Below, piece after piece: positions 24,425-34,070 of a stretch of DNA of 64,000 bases. Origin of the DNA: Barnesiella sp. (GTDB lineage Bacteria > Bacteroidota > Bacteroidia > Bacteroidales > Muribaculaceae); NCBI GenBank assembly GCA_014800945.1, contig JAAVFD010000028.1, positions 1 to 64,000 of the forward strand, in the 5' to 3' direction. The notes under the pieces are model-generated. The model worked only from the letters and a program-made list of their open reading frames with translations. It did no database searches and was not told where the DNA came from. The first letter of the stretch is position 1. Each line of letters opens with the position of its first letter. A program made the position numbers and the translations under genes.

Positions 24425-25645
24425 ATGATTATGAATTCTGTAAACGGCATATTGGGATGGTTTCAATCTGTGGCAAAGGTCTGGGCTCGCGAGTTCAGGC
24501 TGGTGTTCGGCGATATGGGTGTTATTATATTTTTCTTTCTCCTGCCGCTTGGCTATCCGGTAATATATACCTTGATATATAATACAGAGGTTATCCGCAA
24601 CCTGCCAATAGCTGTTGTTGACCACAGCCGGAGCCCCGAAAGCCGCGAACTAGCCAGAATGATAGATGCTACCTCGGCACTGGAGGTTTACGATTATTGT
24701 ACCGACATTCCTGCGGCAAGACGTTTGAGCAATGAGAAGAAGGTGTTCGGAATATTGGAGATTCCGGCTGATTATGCAAAAAAAATAGGTCGCGGAGAGC
24801 AGACCCAGGTGACTTATTATGCCGATATGAGCCTGTTGCTTCGCTATCGTGCCGCTCTCGGTGCCCTTACCGATGTGCAGCTCAGTCTCGGTGAAAATAT
24901 TCGTGGCGAGACAATTGACAATCTCGGCATTATTGCTCAGAGCCTTGGTGGTAATTCCATAAGTAATGACGCTGTGTTTACAGGTGACCCCACTCAGGGG
25001 TTCGCTTCCTTTATTATTCCCGGCATAATAGTGCTGATATTGCAGCAGAGCATGGTGCTTGGCATTACAATGATTGCCGGTGGTGTGAGCGAGCGTCGCC
25101 GTCGCAACCGTGGTTATGATCCTATGAGTGTGGAAGCTCCGGCAGGTGCGACTATATTGGGAAAGACACTGTGCTATCTGGTGTGCTATATTCCGATGAC
25201 ATTGTATGTTCTCCATATAGTTCCGATGATGTTCTCGCTGCCTCATGTAGGCGATATCTGGCACAGCTTCACGTTTATACTGCCTCTGCTGCTGGCAAGC
25301 GCAATGCTCGGTCAGTTTATCGGAGTGTTTGTTACAGAGCGCGAAAGTTCCATGCTTGTAGTGGTGTTTACCTCTGTGGTGTTCCTCTTTTTGAGCGGAC
25401 TCACATGGCCTCGATACGCAATGAGTCCGTTCTGGACACTTGTGAGCGATGCTGTTCCTGCCACATGGGGTGTTGAAGGATTCATCCGTATAAACAGCAA
25501 TGGAGCCACTCTTGCAGAGGAATCGCATCCTTACACCATGCTTTGGGTGCTTACGGGTGTATATTTTGTTGCCGCTTATATTATGCGCCGAATAGGTTTT
25601 GGCGGAAAAAAGGCGGAAGCACACAGTAGCGTGGGCAAGCTCTAA
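24425..25645 (+). CDS. ABC-2 type transporter permease, second of two
   Basis: A 406-residue paralogue of the preceding permease with the same plan. It has an N-terminal membrane segment (GVIIFFFLLPLGYPVIYTLI), an external domain beginning LPIAVVDHSRSPESRELARM, and a C-terminal block of five membrane segments (FIIPGIIVLILQQSMVLGIT, then the TFILPLLLASAMLGQFIGVF and VVVFTSVVFLFLSGLTWPR helices). The conserved GLTWP segment before the last helix fits ABC-2 exporters. An ATG at 24431 is an equally good start. A substrate cannot be inferred. Confidence 0.88.
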   Translation: MIMNSVNGILGWFQSVAKVWAREFRLVFGDMGVIIFFFLLPLGYPVIYTLIYNTEVIRNLPIAVVDHSRSPESRELARMIDATSALEVYDYCTDIPAARRLSNEKKVFGILEIPADYAKKIGRGEQTQVTYYADMSLLLRYRAALGALTDVQLSLGENIRGETIDNLGIIAQSLGGNSISNDAVFTGDPTQGFASFIIPGIIVLILQQSMVLGITMIAGGVSERRRRNRGYDPMSVEAPAGATILGKTLCYLVCYIPMTLYVLHIVPMMFSLPHVGDIWHSFTFILPLLLASAMLGQFIGVFVTERESSMLVVVFTSVVFLFLSGLTWPRYAMSPFWTLVSDAVPATWGVEGFIRINSNGATLAEESHPYTMLWVLTGVYFVAAYIMRRIGFGGKKAEAHSSVGKL

Positions 25646-25691
25646 GAGTCTGCATTTAACATTTATTTTTGAAACGGCTCTAAACTCTTTT

Positions 25692-25722
25692 TTGATTGTC
25701 ACATTTATTGTGACTACCTTTG
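25692..25722 (+). promoter_or_regulatory. Promoter of the serine acetyltransferase gene
   Basis: TTG at 25692-25694 and TACCTTTG at 25715-25722 are 20 bp apart. The ATG at 25730 begins only 7 bases past the -7 box, so the mRNA should be leaderless or nearly so. Confidence 0.65.
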
Positions 25723-25729
25723 CAGAGTT

Positions 25730-26650
25730 ATGGACAGGCATAAGTTTGCACCGGGAGTGCGTGAATGTGAAGAGAGAGTAACGGCTGTCGTGAAGCAGCT
25801 GGTGGATGAACGCTGTACCCGTCTGCCCCATGAGGGTATAAATGGAGGTGCTCCGCTCCCGAGTCATGATGACGTAAGCAAGATAATATCACTGAGCCGC
25901 AGACTCGTTTTTCCGGGATTCTTCGGCGCTTCGGGAATATCCTATCATAATCTGGAGTATTATGCCGGAATTGCTGTTGAGGAACTATACAATTGCCTCA
26001 AAGTTCAGATTGCGGCAGGGCTGGCTTTCGGTGAACCGGGCAACAGTCATATTAAGGATAAGGCTCGGGAGATGGCTCTTGAATTTGTTGAGCAGTTGCC
26101 GGAATTGAGGCGCGTATTGTTTGCCGACGCCCAGGCAACCTATGTAGGAGATCCGGCCGCAACATCCGTGGATGAGGTTATTTTCTGTTATCCGGGTGTC
26201 AGAGCCACAGTGAATTATCGCATAGCTCATATACTTCAGCAGCTTGGTGTGCCGGTTATTCCGCGAATGATCAGCGAGCAGGCTCACCGTGACACCGGAA
26301 TTGATATACATCCCGGGGCTTCGATAGGCGAGGGGTTTGTTATTGATCACGGCACCGGTGTTGTTGTCGGAGCTACTTCCATAATAGGCAAAAATGTGAA
26401 ATTGTATCAGGGAGTTACTCTTGGAGCCAAGAGTTTTGACCGTGATGAGAACAATAATCCGGTAAAAGGTGTGCCTCGGCACCCTATTATCGGTAATGAC
26501 GTGATTATTTATGCCAACAGCACTGTGCTCGGCAGGATAACCATTGGCGACGGTGCCATTATCGGAGGTAACCTTTGGGTGACCGAAGATGTGGGTGCAG
26601 GTGAAAAACTTGTGCAGGCACGGCCTGACAATATTTTAAGATTCAAATAA
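25730..26650 (+). CDS. cysE: Serine O-acetyltransferase (EpsC/CysE type)
   Basis: Acetylates L-serine with acetyl-CoA to O-acetylserine, the precursor of cysteine (cytosol). The 306 residues comprise a helical N-terminal domain followed by a left-handed beta-helix of hexapeptide repeats from about 190 (IDIHPGASIGEGFVIDHGTG, then SIIGKNVKLYQGVTLGAKS and VIIYANSTVLGRITIGDGAI). The catalytic histidine region DIHPGASIG and the DHGTG block are intact. It carries the long N-terminal helical extension of the EpsC-like group. No cysK is adjacent. Confidence 0.9.
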   Translation: MDRHKFAPGVRECEERVTAVVKQLVDERCTRLPHEGINGGAPLPSHDDVSKIISLSRRLVFPGFFGASGISYHNLEYYAGIAVEELYNCLKVQIAAGLAFGEPGNSHIKDKAREMALEFVEQLPELRRVLFADAQATYVGDPAATSVDEVIFCYPGVRATVNYRIAHILQQLGVPVIPRMISEQAHRDTGIDIHPGASIGEGFVIDHGTGVVVGATSIIGKNVKLYQGVTLGAKSFDRDENNNPVKGVPRHPIIGNDVIIYANSTVLGRITIGDGAIIGGNLWVTEDVGAGEKLVQARPDNILRFK

Positions 26651-26668
26651 TATTTCCCGAAAACAGTG

Positions 26669-28210
26669 ATGGAGGATAATTTCAAGTTTGAGATGGTTGC
26701 CAAGACTTTTCACGGTCTTGAGGACGTTCTTGCAGAGGAACTGCGCGGTTTAGGTGCGATTAATGTTGAGCCGGGGCGCAGAATGGTGTCCTTTGAAGGT
26801 GATAAAGCTATGCTTTACAGAGCCAATATGTGTTGCCGCACGGCTCTTCGCATACTCAAACCGATATATAAATTTGTAGCACACGATGCCGATGACCTTT
26901 ACGAGATGGTGAAGGAATTCGACTGGACGCAGGTGCTATCACTGGATAAGACTTTTTCACTTGACACGGTGAGCAACTCCGATGAGTTTACGCACTCACG
27001 CTATGTGACCTATCGCGTGAAGGATGCTATTGTGGATTTTTTCAAGGACCGCTTTGGCGCTGACAAACGCCCCGGGGTGAGACTCCAGGATGCCGACGTG
27101 ATGATAAACGTTCACATTTCGGGTGAGAGAGTAACTCTTTCACTTGATTCGTCAGGCGAGTCGCTGCACAAGCGCGGATATCGCGTAGCTCAGACTGAGG
27201 CGCCTATAAATGAGGTGCTTGCCGCCGGTATAATTCTTAAAAGTGGCTGGAGGGGCGATTGTCCTTTTGTTGACCCGATGTGCGGCTCCGGCACCTTCCT
27301 GATTGAAGCGGCACTCATCGGTGCCGGTATCATGCCGGGTATATACCGTAAGAAGTTTGCATTTGAGTCGTGGAAAGATTTTGATGCGGAACTGTTTGAC
27401 AGTATATATAATGATGAGTCGGGCGAAAAGGAATTGAAACAGTGTATCTATGGCTGTGACATATCTCCCAAGGCGGTAGCTATTGCAGAGAAAAATATAA
27501 AGCAAGCCGGTGTGGGTAAGTATATCAATCTGAAGGTAAGGCCGATATCTCAGTGGGAGGAGGCTCCGGAAGATGGTATTCTTGTGACAAATCCTCCTTA
27601 TGGAGAACGAATCGGCTCGGAAGATATGGAGGGATTGTATCGCACTATAGGCACCAAACTTAAAAGGGTGTTCACCGGTTATCACGCATGGATAATTGGC
27701 TATCGCGAGGAGTATTTCAACTGCATAGGGTTGTCACCGTCAGTAAAAGAAACAATTTACAACGGAGCTCTTGAATGCGAGCTTAGGGAATATATTATAT
27801 TTGACGGTGATTATGAGAGTTTCCGCAAGTCAGGACGTTCGCTCCGCGATGGTGAAGGCCGTGGTGAGAGAAAGCCGAAAGGTCCGCGCAGAATGACCGA
27901 TGAGGAGTGGAAACGCGATGCTCGCAAGAAGGGATTTGGAGGCAAGGAGTCACGTGCTGAGAGCGGTTTTCGTAAGCACTCGGGCAATGATGTCCGCAGA
28001 GGTGAACGACACAACCGTTTGGAAGACAATTATCGTCCGAAAAAAGGGCGGTTTGCCCAGCGTGAACAGGAGCAGCCTGAAAGTGAAAATCCGCTGGCAC
28101 GCCGTAGAAGCGAGTCTGCCTTGAATCAGCTCATTGGCAAGCAGCCTTCACTGCCGCCTGCAGAGGGAGGAGTGATGATGCGCAGCCGCAAAGGTTGGAA
28201 AAAGAAATAA
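26669..28210 (+). CDS. THUMP-domain 23S rRNA-type guanine N2-methyltransferase (RlmL N-terminal-like)
   Basis: Predicted SAM-dependent RNA methyltransferase of the RlmK/L group. From the ATG at 26669 (a GTG one codon earlier is also possible) it has 513 residues. A THUMP RNA-binding domain spans about 45-155. A Rossmann methyltransferase domain follows from about 160, with DPMCGSGTFLIEAAL near 205-219 (SAM binding) and the catalytic NPPYGERIG near 308-316. Residues from about 395 to the end are a long basic, low-complexity tail (RKSGRSLRDGEGRGERKPK), likely unfolded and RNA-binding. It has only the RlmL half and lacks RlmK. Confidence 0.9.
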   Translation: MEDNFKFEMVAKTFHGLEDVLAEELRGLGAINVEPGRRMVSFEGDKAMLYRANMCCRTALRILKPIYKFVAHDADDLYEMVKEFDWTQVLSLDKTFSLDTVSNSDEFTHSRYVTYRVKDAIVDFFKDRFGADKRPGVRLQDADVMINVHISGERVTLSLDSSGESLHKRGYRVAQTEAPINEVLAAGIILKSGWRGDCPFVDPMCGSGTFLIEAALIGAGIMPGIYRKKFAFESWKDFDAELFDSIYNDESGEKELKQCIYGCDISPKAVAIAEKNIKQAGVGKYINLKVRPISQWEEAPEDGILVTNPPYGERIGSEDMEGLYRTIGTKLKRVFTGYHAWIIGYREEYFNCIGLSPSVKETIYNGALECELREYIIFDGDYESFRKSGRSLRDGEGRGERKPKGPRRMTDEEWKRDARKKGFGGKESRAESGFRKHSGNDVRRGERHNRLEDNYRPKKGRFAQREQEQPESENPLARRRSESALNQLIGKQPSLPPAEGGVMMRSRKGWKKK

Positions 28211-28219
28211 TATCTTGTT

Positions 28220-29506
28220 ATGAATATACTATTACTCGGTAGCGGAGGTAGAGAATCCGCACTTGCCTGGAAGATGGCTCAGAGCTCAATGCTTGATAAA
28301 CTGTTTATTGCTCCCGGAAATGGTGGAACCTCGCAGTATGGAACCAATGTGGCAATTTCTCCACTCGACTTTCCGGCAATAGGAAAGTTTGTGGCAGATA
28401 ACGCAATAGATATGATTGTTGCCGGTAACGAGGATCCGCTTGTTGCAGGTATTTATGACTATTTTGAGAATAAGCCGGTCAAAGTGTGTGGTCCGTCCAA
28501 GGCGGGAGCGGCTCTGGAAGGTAGCAAGGATTTTGCCAAGCGATTTATGGAAGTTAATAATATTCCCACTGCAAGATACCGCTCATTTACCGCTGAAACA
28601 CTTGAGGAGGGAAAGAAATTTCTTGCCACGCTGAAAGCACCCTATGTGTTGAAGGCTGACGGACTGGCTGCCGGCAAGGGTGTGCTTATTATTGATAATC
28701 TTGCCGAGGCTGAAAAAGCTCTTGAGGAGATGCTTGGCGGAATGTTCGGCAAATCATCGGCAACAGTTGTTATCGAAGAATTTCTTAGCGGAATAGAGTG
28801 CTCGGTATTTGTTCTCACAGATGGCAACGGCGGTTATCGCATTCTCCCGGTTGCGAAGGATTACAAGCGTATTGGAGAAGGTGATACAGGACTGAATACC
28901 GGTGGCATGGGGGCTGTGAGCCCTGTGGTATTCGCAGATAAGGAGTTTATGGATAAGGTTGAGAGCCGCATTATCAAGCCTACAATCGAGGGTCTTAAGA
29001 ATGCAGGTATAACTTATCGCGGATTCATTTTCCTCGGTCTTATCAATGTTGATGGAGAACCGATGGTGATTGAATATAATGTGAGAATGGGCGACCCGGA
29101 AACTGAAGCTGTGATGCTCAGGGTTGACGCTGACCTGGTGGAACTCCTTGATGCGGCTGCCTCAGGTAATCTCGGTGATATAGAACTTAGGCATAACCCC
29201 AAACCGGCTGTTACGGTAATGATGGTTTCAGAAGGTTATCCCGGATCTTATCCTAAAGGAAGGGTAATTACCGGAATTGATGAGGTGACAGAGAGCATAC
29301 CGTTTCATGCAGGTACTGCTGTCAATGCCGAGGGGCAGCTCGTTACCTCCGGTGGACGCGTTATATCTGTAAGTTCAACCGGTAATGATATTGCTGAAGC
29401 TCTCTCCAAGAGCTATGCATCTATTGAAAAAATCAAATTTGACGGTAAATACTCCAGGCGTGATATCGGTCGCGACCTATTGAAACTTGCAGCTGACTCA
29501 AAATAA
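28220..29506 (+). CDS. purD: Phosphoribosylamine-glycine ligase
   Basis: Second step of de novo purine synthesis: ATP-dependent joining of glycine to phosphoribosylamine (cytosol). The 428 residues begin with MNILLLGSGGRESALAWKMA, the conserved GARS N-terminus. The ATP-grasp core shows YVLKADGLAAGKGVLI near 139-154, EEFLSGIECSVFVLTDG near 187-203, the signature RMGDPETEAVM near 289-299 and the C-terminal GGRVISVSSTGNDIAEA region. It lies 9 bp after the methyltransferase gene and 9 bp before the next open frame, consistent with one operon running to pdxB. Confidence 0.96.
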   Translation: MNILLLGSGGRESALAWKMAQSSMLDKLFIAPGNGGTSQYGTNVAISPLDFPAIGKFVADNAIDMIVAGNEDPLVAGIYDYFENKPVKVCGPSKAGAALEGSKDFAKRFMEVNNIPTARYRSFTAETLEEGKKFLATLKAPYVLKADGLAAGKGVLIIDNLAEAEKALEEMLGGMFGKSSATVVIEEFLSGIECSVFVLTDGNGGYRILPVAKDYKRIGEGDTGLNTGGMGAVSPVVFADKEFMDKVESRIIKPTIEGLKNAGITYRGFIFLGLINVDGEPMVIEYNVRMGDPETEAVMLRVDADLVELLDAAASGNLGDIELRHNPKPAVTVMMVSEGYPGSYPKGRVITGIDEVTESIPFHAGTAVNAEGQLVTSGGRVISVSSTGNDIAEALSKSYASIEKIKFDGKYSRRDIGRDLLKLAADSK

Positions 29507-29515
29507 AGGCTACTC

Positions 29516-30502
29516 GTGAAAAACGCGGAAAATAAAATAACAGCGGTACTTAAGTCATCGGGATTTGCATGGCTGCTCATCATCGAGTCTTTTGTAATGG
29601 GCTGGGCTGCCTTTTTTTCCGGATTTTGTGCTGAAAACATATCTGTTGACGGCATCTGGTTGCCTAATTTTGACAATGTTGCATCAGCCAGAGATATTTC
29701 CATAATATTCGCGGTGGTAATAATCGGGCTGTGCTGTATTGTTATGGCAGTAATAGGCAAGATGTACAATGTGCTGAAAACCACAGCTATGCTGTTTGTG
29801 GGGTTGTTTTCGGTAATGGTTTCGAGTACTCCTGAGCTATATGTATCACTTGACACCGGTGTAGTTCTTGCATTTGTAATACTGTTATGTGTCGCATTAC
29901 TTTATTCCACCTATCTGGCTCCTCAACAAACCAGACGTATATTTCTAATATACTTCCTGATAGCCTGTGGAATATTATTTGACTACTCATTCCTGCCCTT
30001 CATTTTTGTATTTTTCATAGGGATGAATCAGATGCGATGTTTTAGTTTGCGAACCTTTCTTGCTGCACTAATCGGTTTGATTACTCCTGTGTGGATATTG
30101 TGGGGCTTCGGACTATTGAATTTGCATGAATTTGTAATACCTGATCCCTTATATGTTTATAAATGGTTCCTTGCAAAGGAGGGCTTTGACACATTCATCT
30201 GTGTAGGATTTGCAATGGTTATAGGCTTGATTCTCGGTGTTTGTAATCTGATGAAGACAATAGCGTTTAATGCACGAAACAGGGCATTTACAGGTGTATG
30301 GAGTGTTATGGGCATTATTTGCGGTATCTTATGTTTCATTGATTTTACGAATATATGGGCTTATGTGCCGCTTCTCTACATCTGTGTGGCATATCAGGCT
30401 GCGCTTTTTATGCGATTGTTTGAGCATTACCGGTCTTACATTGTCATTCTTATAATCCTTATACTGTATATAGGCTTTTTTGTATGGAATCTGACAGTAT
30501 AA
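29516..30502 (+). CDS. Polytopic membrane protein of unknown function
   Basis: A 328-residue inner-membrane protein that I do not recognise. About ten hydrophobic segments are visible, including WLLIIESFVMGWAAFFSGF, IIFAVVIIGLCCIVMAVIG, TAMLFVGLFSVMVSS, VVLAFVILLCVALLYSTYL, IFLIYFLIACGILFDYSFLP, FLAALIGLITPVWILWGF and the C-terminal IVILIILILYIGFFVWNL. No catalytic motif stands out. It starts with a GTG 9 bp after purD and overlaps pdxB by 19 bp, so it is tightly held between two biosynthetic genes. A Bacteroidales DUF family member (possibly DUF6427-like) is likely. Confidence 0.75.
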   Translation: MKNAENKITAVLKSSGFAWLLIIESFVMGWAAFFSGFCAENISVDGIWLPNFDNVASARDISIIFAVVIIGLCCIVMAVIGKMYNVLKTTAMLFVGLFSVMVSSTPELYVSLDTGVVLAFVILLCVALLYSTYLAPQQTRRIFLIYFLIACGILFDYSFLPFIFVFFIGMNQMRCFSLRTFLAALIGLITPVWILWGFGLLNLHEFVIPDPLYVYKWFLAKEGFDTFICVGFAMVIGLILGVCNLMKTIAFNARNRAFTGVWSVMGIICGILCFIDFTNIWAYVPLLYICVAYQAALFMRLFEHYRSYIVILIILILYIGFFVWNLTV

Positions 30503-31503
30503 AAGTCATAGTAGAGAATAAGATACCTTTTTTCAAGGGGTTGCTGGATGATGTAGCGGAGGTAAGCTATCTGTCTCCGGAGGAAATTACCGCTGAAGCA
30601 GTAAAGGATACAGATGCGATAGTTACTCGCACACGCACCAGATGTGATAAAAATCTACTTGAGGGCAGTCGCTGCTCGCTTATAGCAAGCGCAACTATCG
30701 GACTGGATCATGTAGATGTGGAGTGGTGTGAGCAAAATGGAATAGAAGTGAAGAATGCTCCGGGATGTAATGCTCCGGCTGTCGCGCAATATGTTTTTGC
30801 ATCACTGCTCTCCATGGGTGTGGAACTTGAGGGTAAGTGTCTCGGAATAATTGGAGCCGGCAATGTAGGCAAAATTGTGGCTGACTGGGGCAAGCAGTTG
30901 GGCATGAAGGTTATAATAAACGACCCGCCGAGAGAACTTGTTGAGGGTAAGGGCGAGTTTGTGAGTCTTGACACTATAGCTGCTGAGGCTGATGTGATTA
31001 CCTTTCATACTCCTTATACAAGGAATGGAGTATTTGCCACACGTCATTTGCTTGATTCACAGCTTGTTGATAAATTCAGACGCAAGCCTGTAGTTATTAA
31101 CTCTGCCAGAGGGGCGGTCACTGATACTAAGGCGCTCGTGAAAGGTATGGCTGATGGTAAGATTTCCCATCTCATAATAGACTGTTGGGAGGGTGAGCCG
31201 GAAATATCCAGGCAGTTGCTGGAGATGGCGTCTGTTGCTACTCCGCATATAGCTGGATATTCCTTGCAGGGTAAGCAGAGGGCTTCCTACACCGCAGCGC
31301 ATGAGGTGGCGGATAAATTCAGTTTAAGGATGAAATCGGTTCCGGAAATGCAATATCTGCCTGAAAAGGTTACTGAGGAAGATATAAAAAAATCATATAA
31401 TCCCATTGACGACACAGTCTCTCTGAAAAATGCTCCGGAAATGTTTGAATCGCTGCGAAACAATTACAAGTTGCGAAACGAAGTTCTATTCCCGGAGCAG
31501 TAA
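30484..31503 (+). CDS. pdxB: 4-phosphoerythronate dehydrogenase
   Basis: NAD-dependent oxidation of 4-phosphoerythronate in pyridoxal phosphate synthesis, upstream of pdxA in the same pathway. The 339 residues form a D-2-hydroxyacid dehydrogenase: GLDHVDVEWCEQNGIEVKNAPG near 78-99, the dinucleotide-binding LGIIGAGNVGKIVADWGKQLG near 120-140, then FHTPYTRNG near 181-189 and VINSARGAVTDTKAL near 205-219. The late PHIAGYSLQGK carries the catalytic His near 257, and a PdxB-type C-terminal extension follows. It overlaps the membrane protein gene by 19 bp. Confidence 0.93.
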   Translation: MESDSIKVIVENKIPFFKGLLDDVAEVSYLSPEEITAEAVKDTDAIVTRTRTRCDKNLLEGSRCSLIASATIGLDHVDVEWCEQNGIEVKNAPGCNAPAVAQYVFASLLSMGVELEGKCLGIIGAGNVGKIVADWGKQLGMKVIINDPPRELVEGKGEFVSLDTIAAEADVITFHTPYTRNGVFATRHLLDSQLVDKFRRKPVVINSARGAVTDTKALVKGMADGKISHLIIDCWEGEPEISRQLLEMASVATPHIAGYSLQGKQRASYTAAHEVADKFSLRMKSVPEMQYLPEKVTEEDIKKSYNPIDDTVSLKNAPEMFESLRNNYKLRNEVLFPEQ

Positions 31504-31559
31504 AACCTAAACAGATAATCCGTTTCAAGTGTTAATAAATAATTGGCAAATATTTGGTT

Positions 31560-32741
31560 ATGAACAATAATATAAGTGATTCAATTCGTTATGTTGGTGT
31601 TAATGACACAGATATACAGTTTTTTGAAAATCAGTATCCTGTGCCAAAAGGCATATCATATAATTCATACCTTTTAATAGACTCAAAAATTGTGCTCTTT
31701 GACACTGTTGACCGTGGTTTCGGTGATGAATGGCTTGAAAAAATTCATCTTGAACTCGGTGACCGCAAGCCGGATTATCTTGTAGTGCATCACATGGAGC
31801 CAGATCATTCCTCAAATATTACCCGTGCAATGACTGAGTATCCTGAGATGAAGTTGGTTGCTTCACGCCAGGCTGTGAATATGTTACCGCAGTTTTTTGA
31901 GGATTACAATTTTGAAGGTCGCACTATGGTTGTTAAAGATGGTGATACTCTTTCAACCGGGTCACATGAATTGACTTTTCTTACAGCTCCCATGGTTCAT
32001 TGGCCGGAGGTACTTGTTTCATACGAAAAGACTGAAAAAGTGGCTTTTACAGCAGACGCTTTCGGGAAATTCGGCTCTACTGATTATGAAGACGACTGGG
32101 TAAATGAGGGCAGACGTTACTACATAAACATCGTAGGGAAATATGGAACGCAAACACAAGCTCTGTTAAAGAAGTTTTCTCAACTGGAGGTTAGTGTTAT
32201 AGCACCTCTGCATGGGCCCGTGCTTAAGGATAGTATTGGTAAATATGTGGCTCTTTACGATATCTGGAGCAGCTACAGACCCGAAACAGAGGGCGTGATG
32301 GTTGCTTACGCATCTGTTTATGGAGGCACCAAAGAATGCGCTCTTGAGTTTGCCGACATTCTCAGGGCAAAAGGTGTTGACAATGTGATTACCTTCGATT
32401 TGTGCCGACAAGAACTTTCGGAGGCGGTGAGTCAGGCATTCAGGATGAGCACTCTCGTACTTGCCGCTGTAACTTATGATGCCTCACTGTTCCCTCCGAT
32501 GCATCATTTTCTGCATCATTTGAAAATGAAGAATTTCAGAAACCGAAAAGTTGCCATTATTGAAAACGGGTCATGGGCTCCGGTTGCCGGAAAACTGATG
32601 ACGGAAACAATGAGTTCCCTTCCTGATATAACCATTATTCCTCCCATGATTACAATCAAGAGCAGAATGAATGGCGCAACGCGAGAAGCAATGAATCAAC
32701 TGGCAGAAGCAATAGCCGCAGATGGCAAAGTTTCAGATTAA
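31560..32741 (+). CDS. FprA family A-type flavoprotein (flavodiiron protein)
   Basis: Flavodiiron protein that reduces O2 to water and/or NO to N2O, a typical oxidative-stress enzyme of anaerobes. From the ATG at 31560 it has 393 residues. The N-terminal metallo-beta-lactamase-like diiron domain shows HHMEPDHSSN at 77-86 (His-x-Glu-x-Asp-His ligands) and the second ligand histidine in APMVHWPEVL near 145. LHGPVLK near 220 supplies the last. A flavodoxin domain begins at about 250 (MVAYASVYGGTKECALEFAD) for FMN binding. It overlaps the RNase Z gene by 20 bp. Confidence 0.92.
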   Translation: MNNNISDSIRYVGVNDTDIQFFENQYPVPKGISYNSYLLIDSKIVLFDTVDRGFGDEWLEKIHLELGDRKPDYLVVHHMEPDHSSNITRAMTEYPEMKLVASRQAVNMLPQFFEDYNFEGRTMVVKDGDTLSTGSHELTFLTAPMVHWPEVLVSYEKTEKVAFTADAFGKFGSTDYEDDWVNEGRRYYINIVGKYGTQTQALLKKFSQLEVSVIAPLHGPVLKDSIGKYVALYDIWSSYRPETEGVMVAYASVYGGTKECALEFADILRAKGVDNVITFDLCRQELSEAVSQAFRMSTLVLAAVTYDASLFPPMHHFLHHLKMKNFRNRKVAIIENGSWAPVAGKLMTETMSSLPDITIIPPMITIKSRMNGATREAMNQLAEAIAADGKVSD

Positions 32742-33636
32742 TATTCTGGGTTGCGGCTCTGCAACTCCTACTTTGCGTCACAACCCGTCATGTCAGGTGA
32801 TAGATTTCCGAGATCGACTGTTTATGATAGATTGCGGTGAGGGAGCACAGGTTGAGATGAGGCGGATGAAACTCAGTTATCAGCGTCTTTCTCACATTTT
32901 TATAAGTCATCTTCATGGAGATCACTGTTTCGGTCTGCCCGGACTTCTCTGCACCATGGGGTTGCACCAGAAAGGTGGCAAGGTAACAGTGTGCATGCCG
33001 CAACAGGGTCTTGAACTGTTTCGCAGTTTCGTAAATTATTTCTGCAAGGAAACACCGTTTGAAATAGAGTTTATCCCCGTTCCCAAAGAGGGTGGTGTTG
33101 TGTATGAAGATCACGCTCTTATAGTAGAAGCATTTCCTCTGTATCACAGAGTGCCTTGTTACGGATATATATTCCGGGAGAAGCCCAAGCAGCGTCACAT
33201 AAACGGAGAAATGGCAAAGTTTTACCAGGTGCCCGTGTACATGATGAACGATATTAGATGCGGGGCGGATTTTGTAACCCCTTCAGGAGAAGTGATACCG
33301 AACAAAATTCTAACCACACCGGCGGATGCCGCCACAAGCTATGCTTACTGCTCTGATACGGTGTTTGACTCCAGAGTAGCCGAGTCGGTAAAGGGTGTTG
33401 ATGTCATTTATCATGAGGCAACTTATGCTGATGATAACATAGATAAGGCTCTTGAAAGAGGGCACTCAACCGCCAGGCAGGCAGCGATAATAGCGCGCGA
33501 GGCAGGCGCACGTGAGCTTATTATAGGGCATTACTCAAAGCGTTACAAAGATTATGAGGTGATGCTTAGTGAGGCAAAAGAGGAATTTGACTGTGTGATT
33601 GCTGCCGATGAAGGTATGAAAATTGATTTGTTATGA
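32722..33636 (+). CDS. rnz: Ribonuclease Z
   Basis: tRNA 3' processing endonuclease of the metallo-beta-lactamase fold. The 304 residues begin with ILGCGSATPTLRHNPSCQV and DRLFMIDCGEGAQ. The zinc motif is HLHGDH at 63-68, followed by FGLPGLLCTMG, the ligand histidine of YHRVPCYGYI near 141 and the late AYCSDTVFD and HYSKRY blocks that supply the remaining ligands. Its start lies within the end of the fprA gene and its stop overlaps tadA by 4 bp, so three genes are translationally coupled. Confidence 0.93.
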   Translation: MAKFQINILGCGSATPTLRHNPSCQVIDFRDRLFMIDCGEGAQVEMRRMKLSYQRLSHIFISHLHGDHCFGLPGLLCTMGLHQKGGKVTVCMPQQGLELFRSFVNYFCKETPFEIEFIPVPKEGGVVYEDHALIVEAFPLYHRVPCYGYIFREKPKQRHINGEMAKFYQVPVYMMNDIRCGADFVTPSGEVIPNKILTTPADAATSYAYCSDTVFDSRVAESVKGVDVIYHEATYADDNIDKALERGHSTARQAAIIAREAGARELIIGHYSKRYKDYEVMLSEAKEEFDCVIAADEGMKIDLL

Positions 33637-34070
33637 CAGAGGACGAGAGATTCATGCGCATAGCGCTTGACGAAGCGAATAAGGCTGCTGAAATAGATGA
33701 AGTGCCTATCGGAGCTGTGATTGTGTGTGACGGCAGAGTGATAGGGCGTGGTCATAATATGACAGAGACGCTTAATGATGTGACTGCTCATGCCGAGATG
33801 CAGGCTATTACTGCAGCAGAGGCTGCCATGGGTGGCAAATATCTGGATAAATGCACCCTTTATGTTACTGTGGAGCCATGCCTGATGTGTGCGGGCGCCA
33901 TTGGTTGGAGTCAGCTTAAGCGCATAGTGTATGGAGCCGGTGATTCCAAAAGAGGTTACACAACATATACGCAAATTCCGTTTCACCCTAAAGCAACAGT
34001 TACCTCCGGTGTCCTCGCGGATGAATGTTCAGCTCTGATGAAGAGTTTTTTTGCGAAAAAGCGTAGTTAG
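33633..34070 (+). CDS. tadA: tRNA-specific adenosine deaminase
   Basis: Deaminates A34 of tRNA-Arg(ACG) to inosine. Its 145 residues have the cytidine-deaminase-like zinc site TAHAEMQAI (His53, Glu55) and PCLMCAGAI (Cys83, Cys86) with the expected spacing, and [13 protein letters not shown] near 98-110. It starts at an ATGA overlap with rnz. Its stop codon overlaps that of the convergent mutS gene by two bases (34068-34069), and no terminator lies between them. Confidence 0.92.
   Translation: MTEDERFMRIALDEANKAAEIDEVPIGAVIVCDGRVIGRGHNMTETLNDVTAHAEMQAITAAEAAMGGKYLDKCTLYVTVEPCLMCAGAIGWSQLKRIVYGAGDSKRGYTTYTQIPFHPKATVTSGVLADECSALMKSFFAKKRS

Noticed and set aside
24650-25867. 405-codon open frame antisense to the second ABC permease
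   Set aside because: Composition (many His, Cys, Thr, Arg) is typical of an antisense shadow; the plus-strand permease has clear membrane helices.
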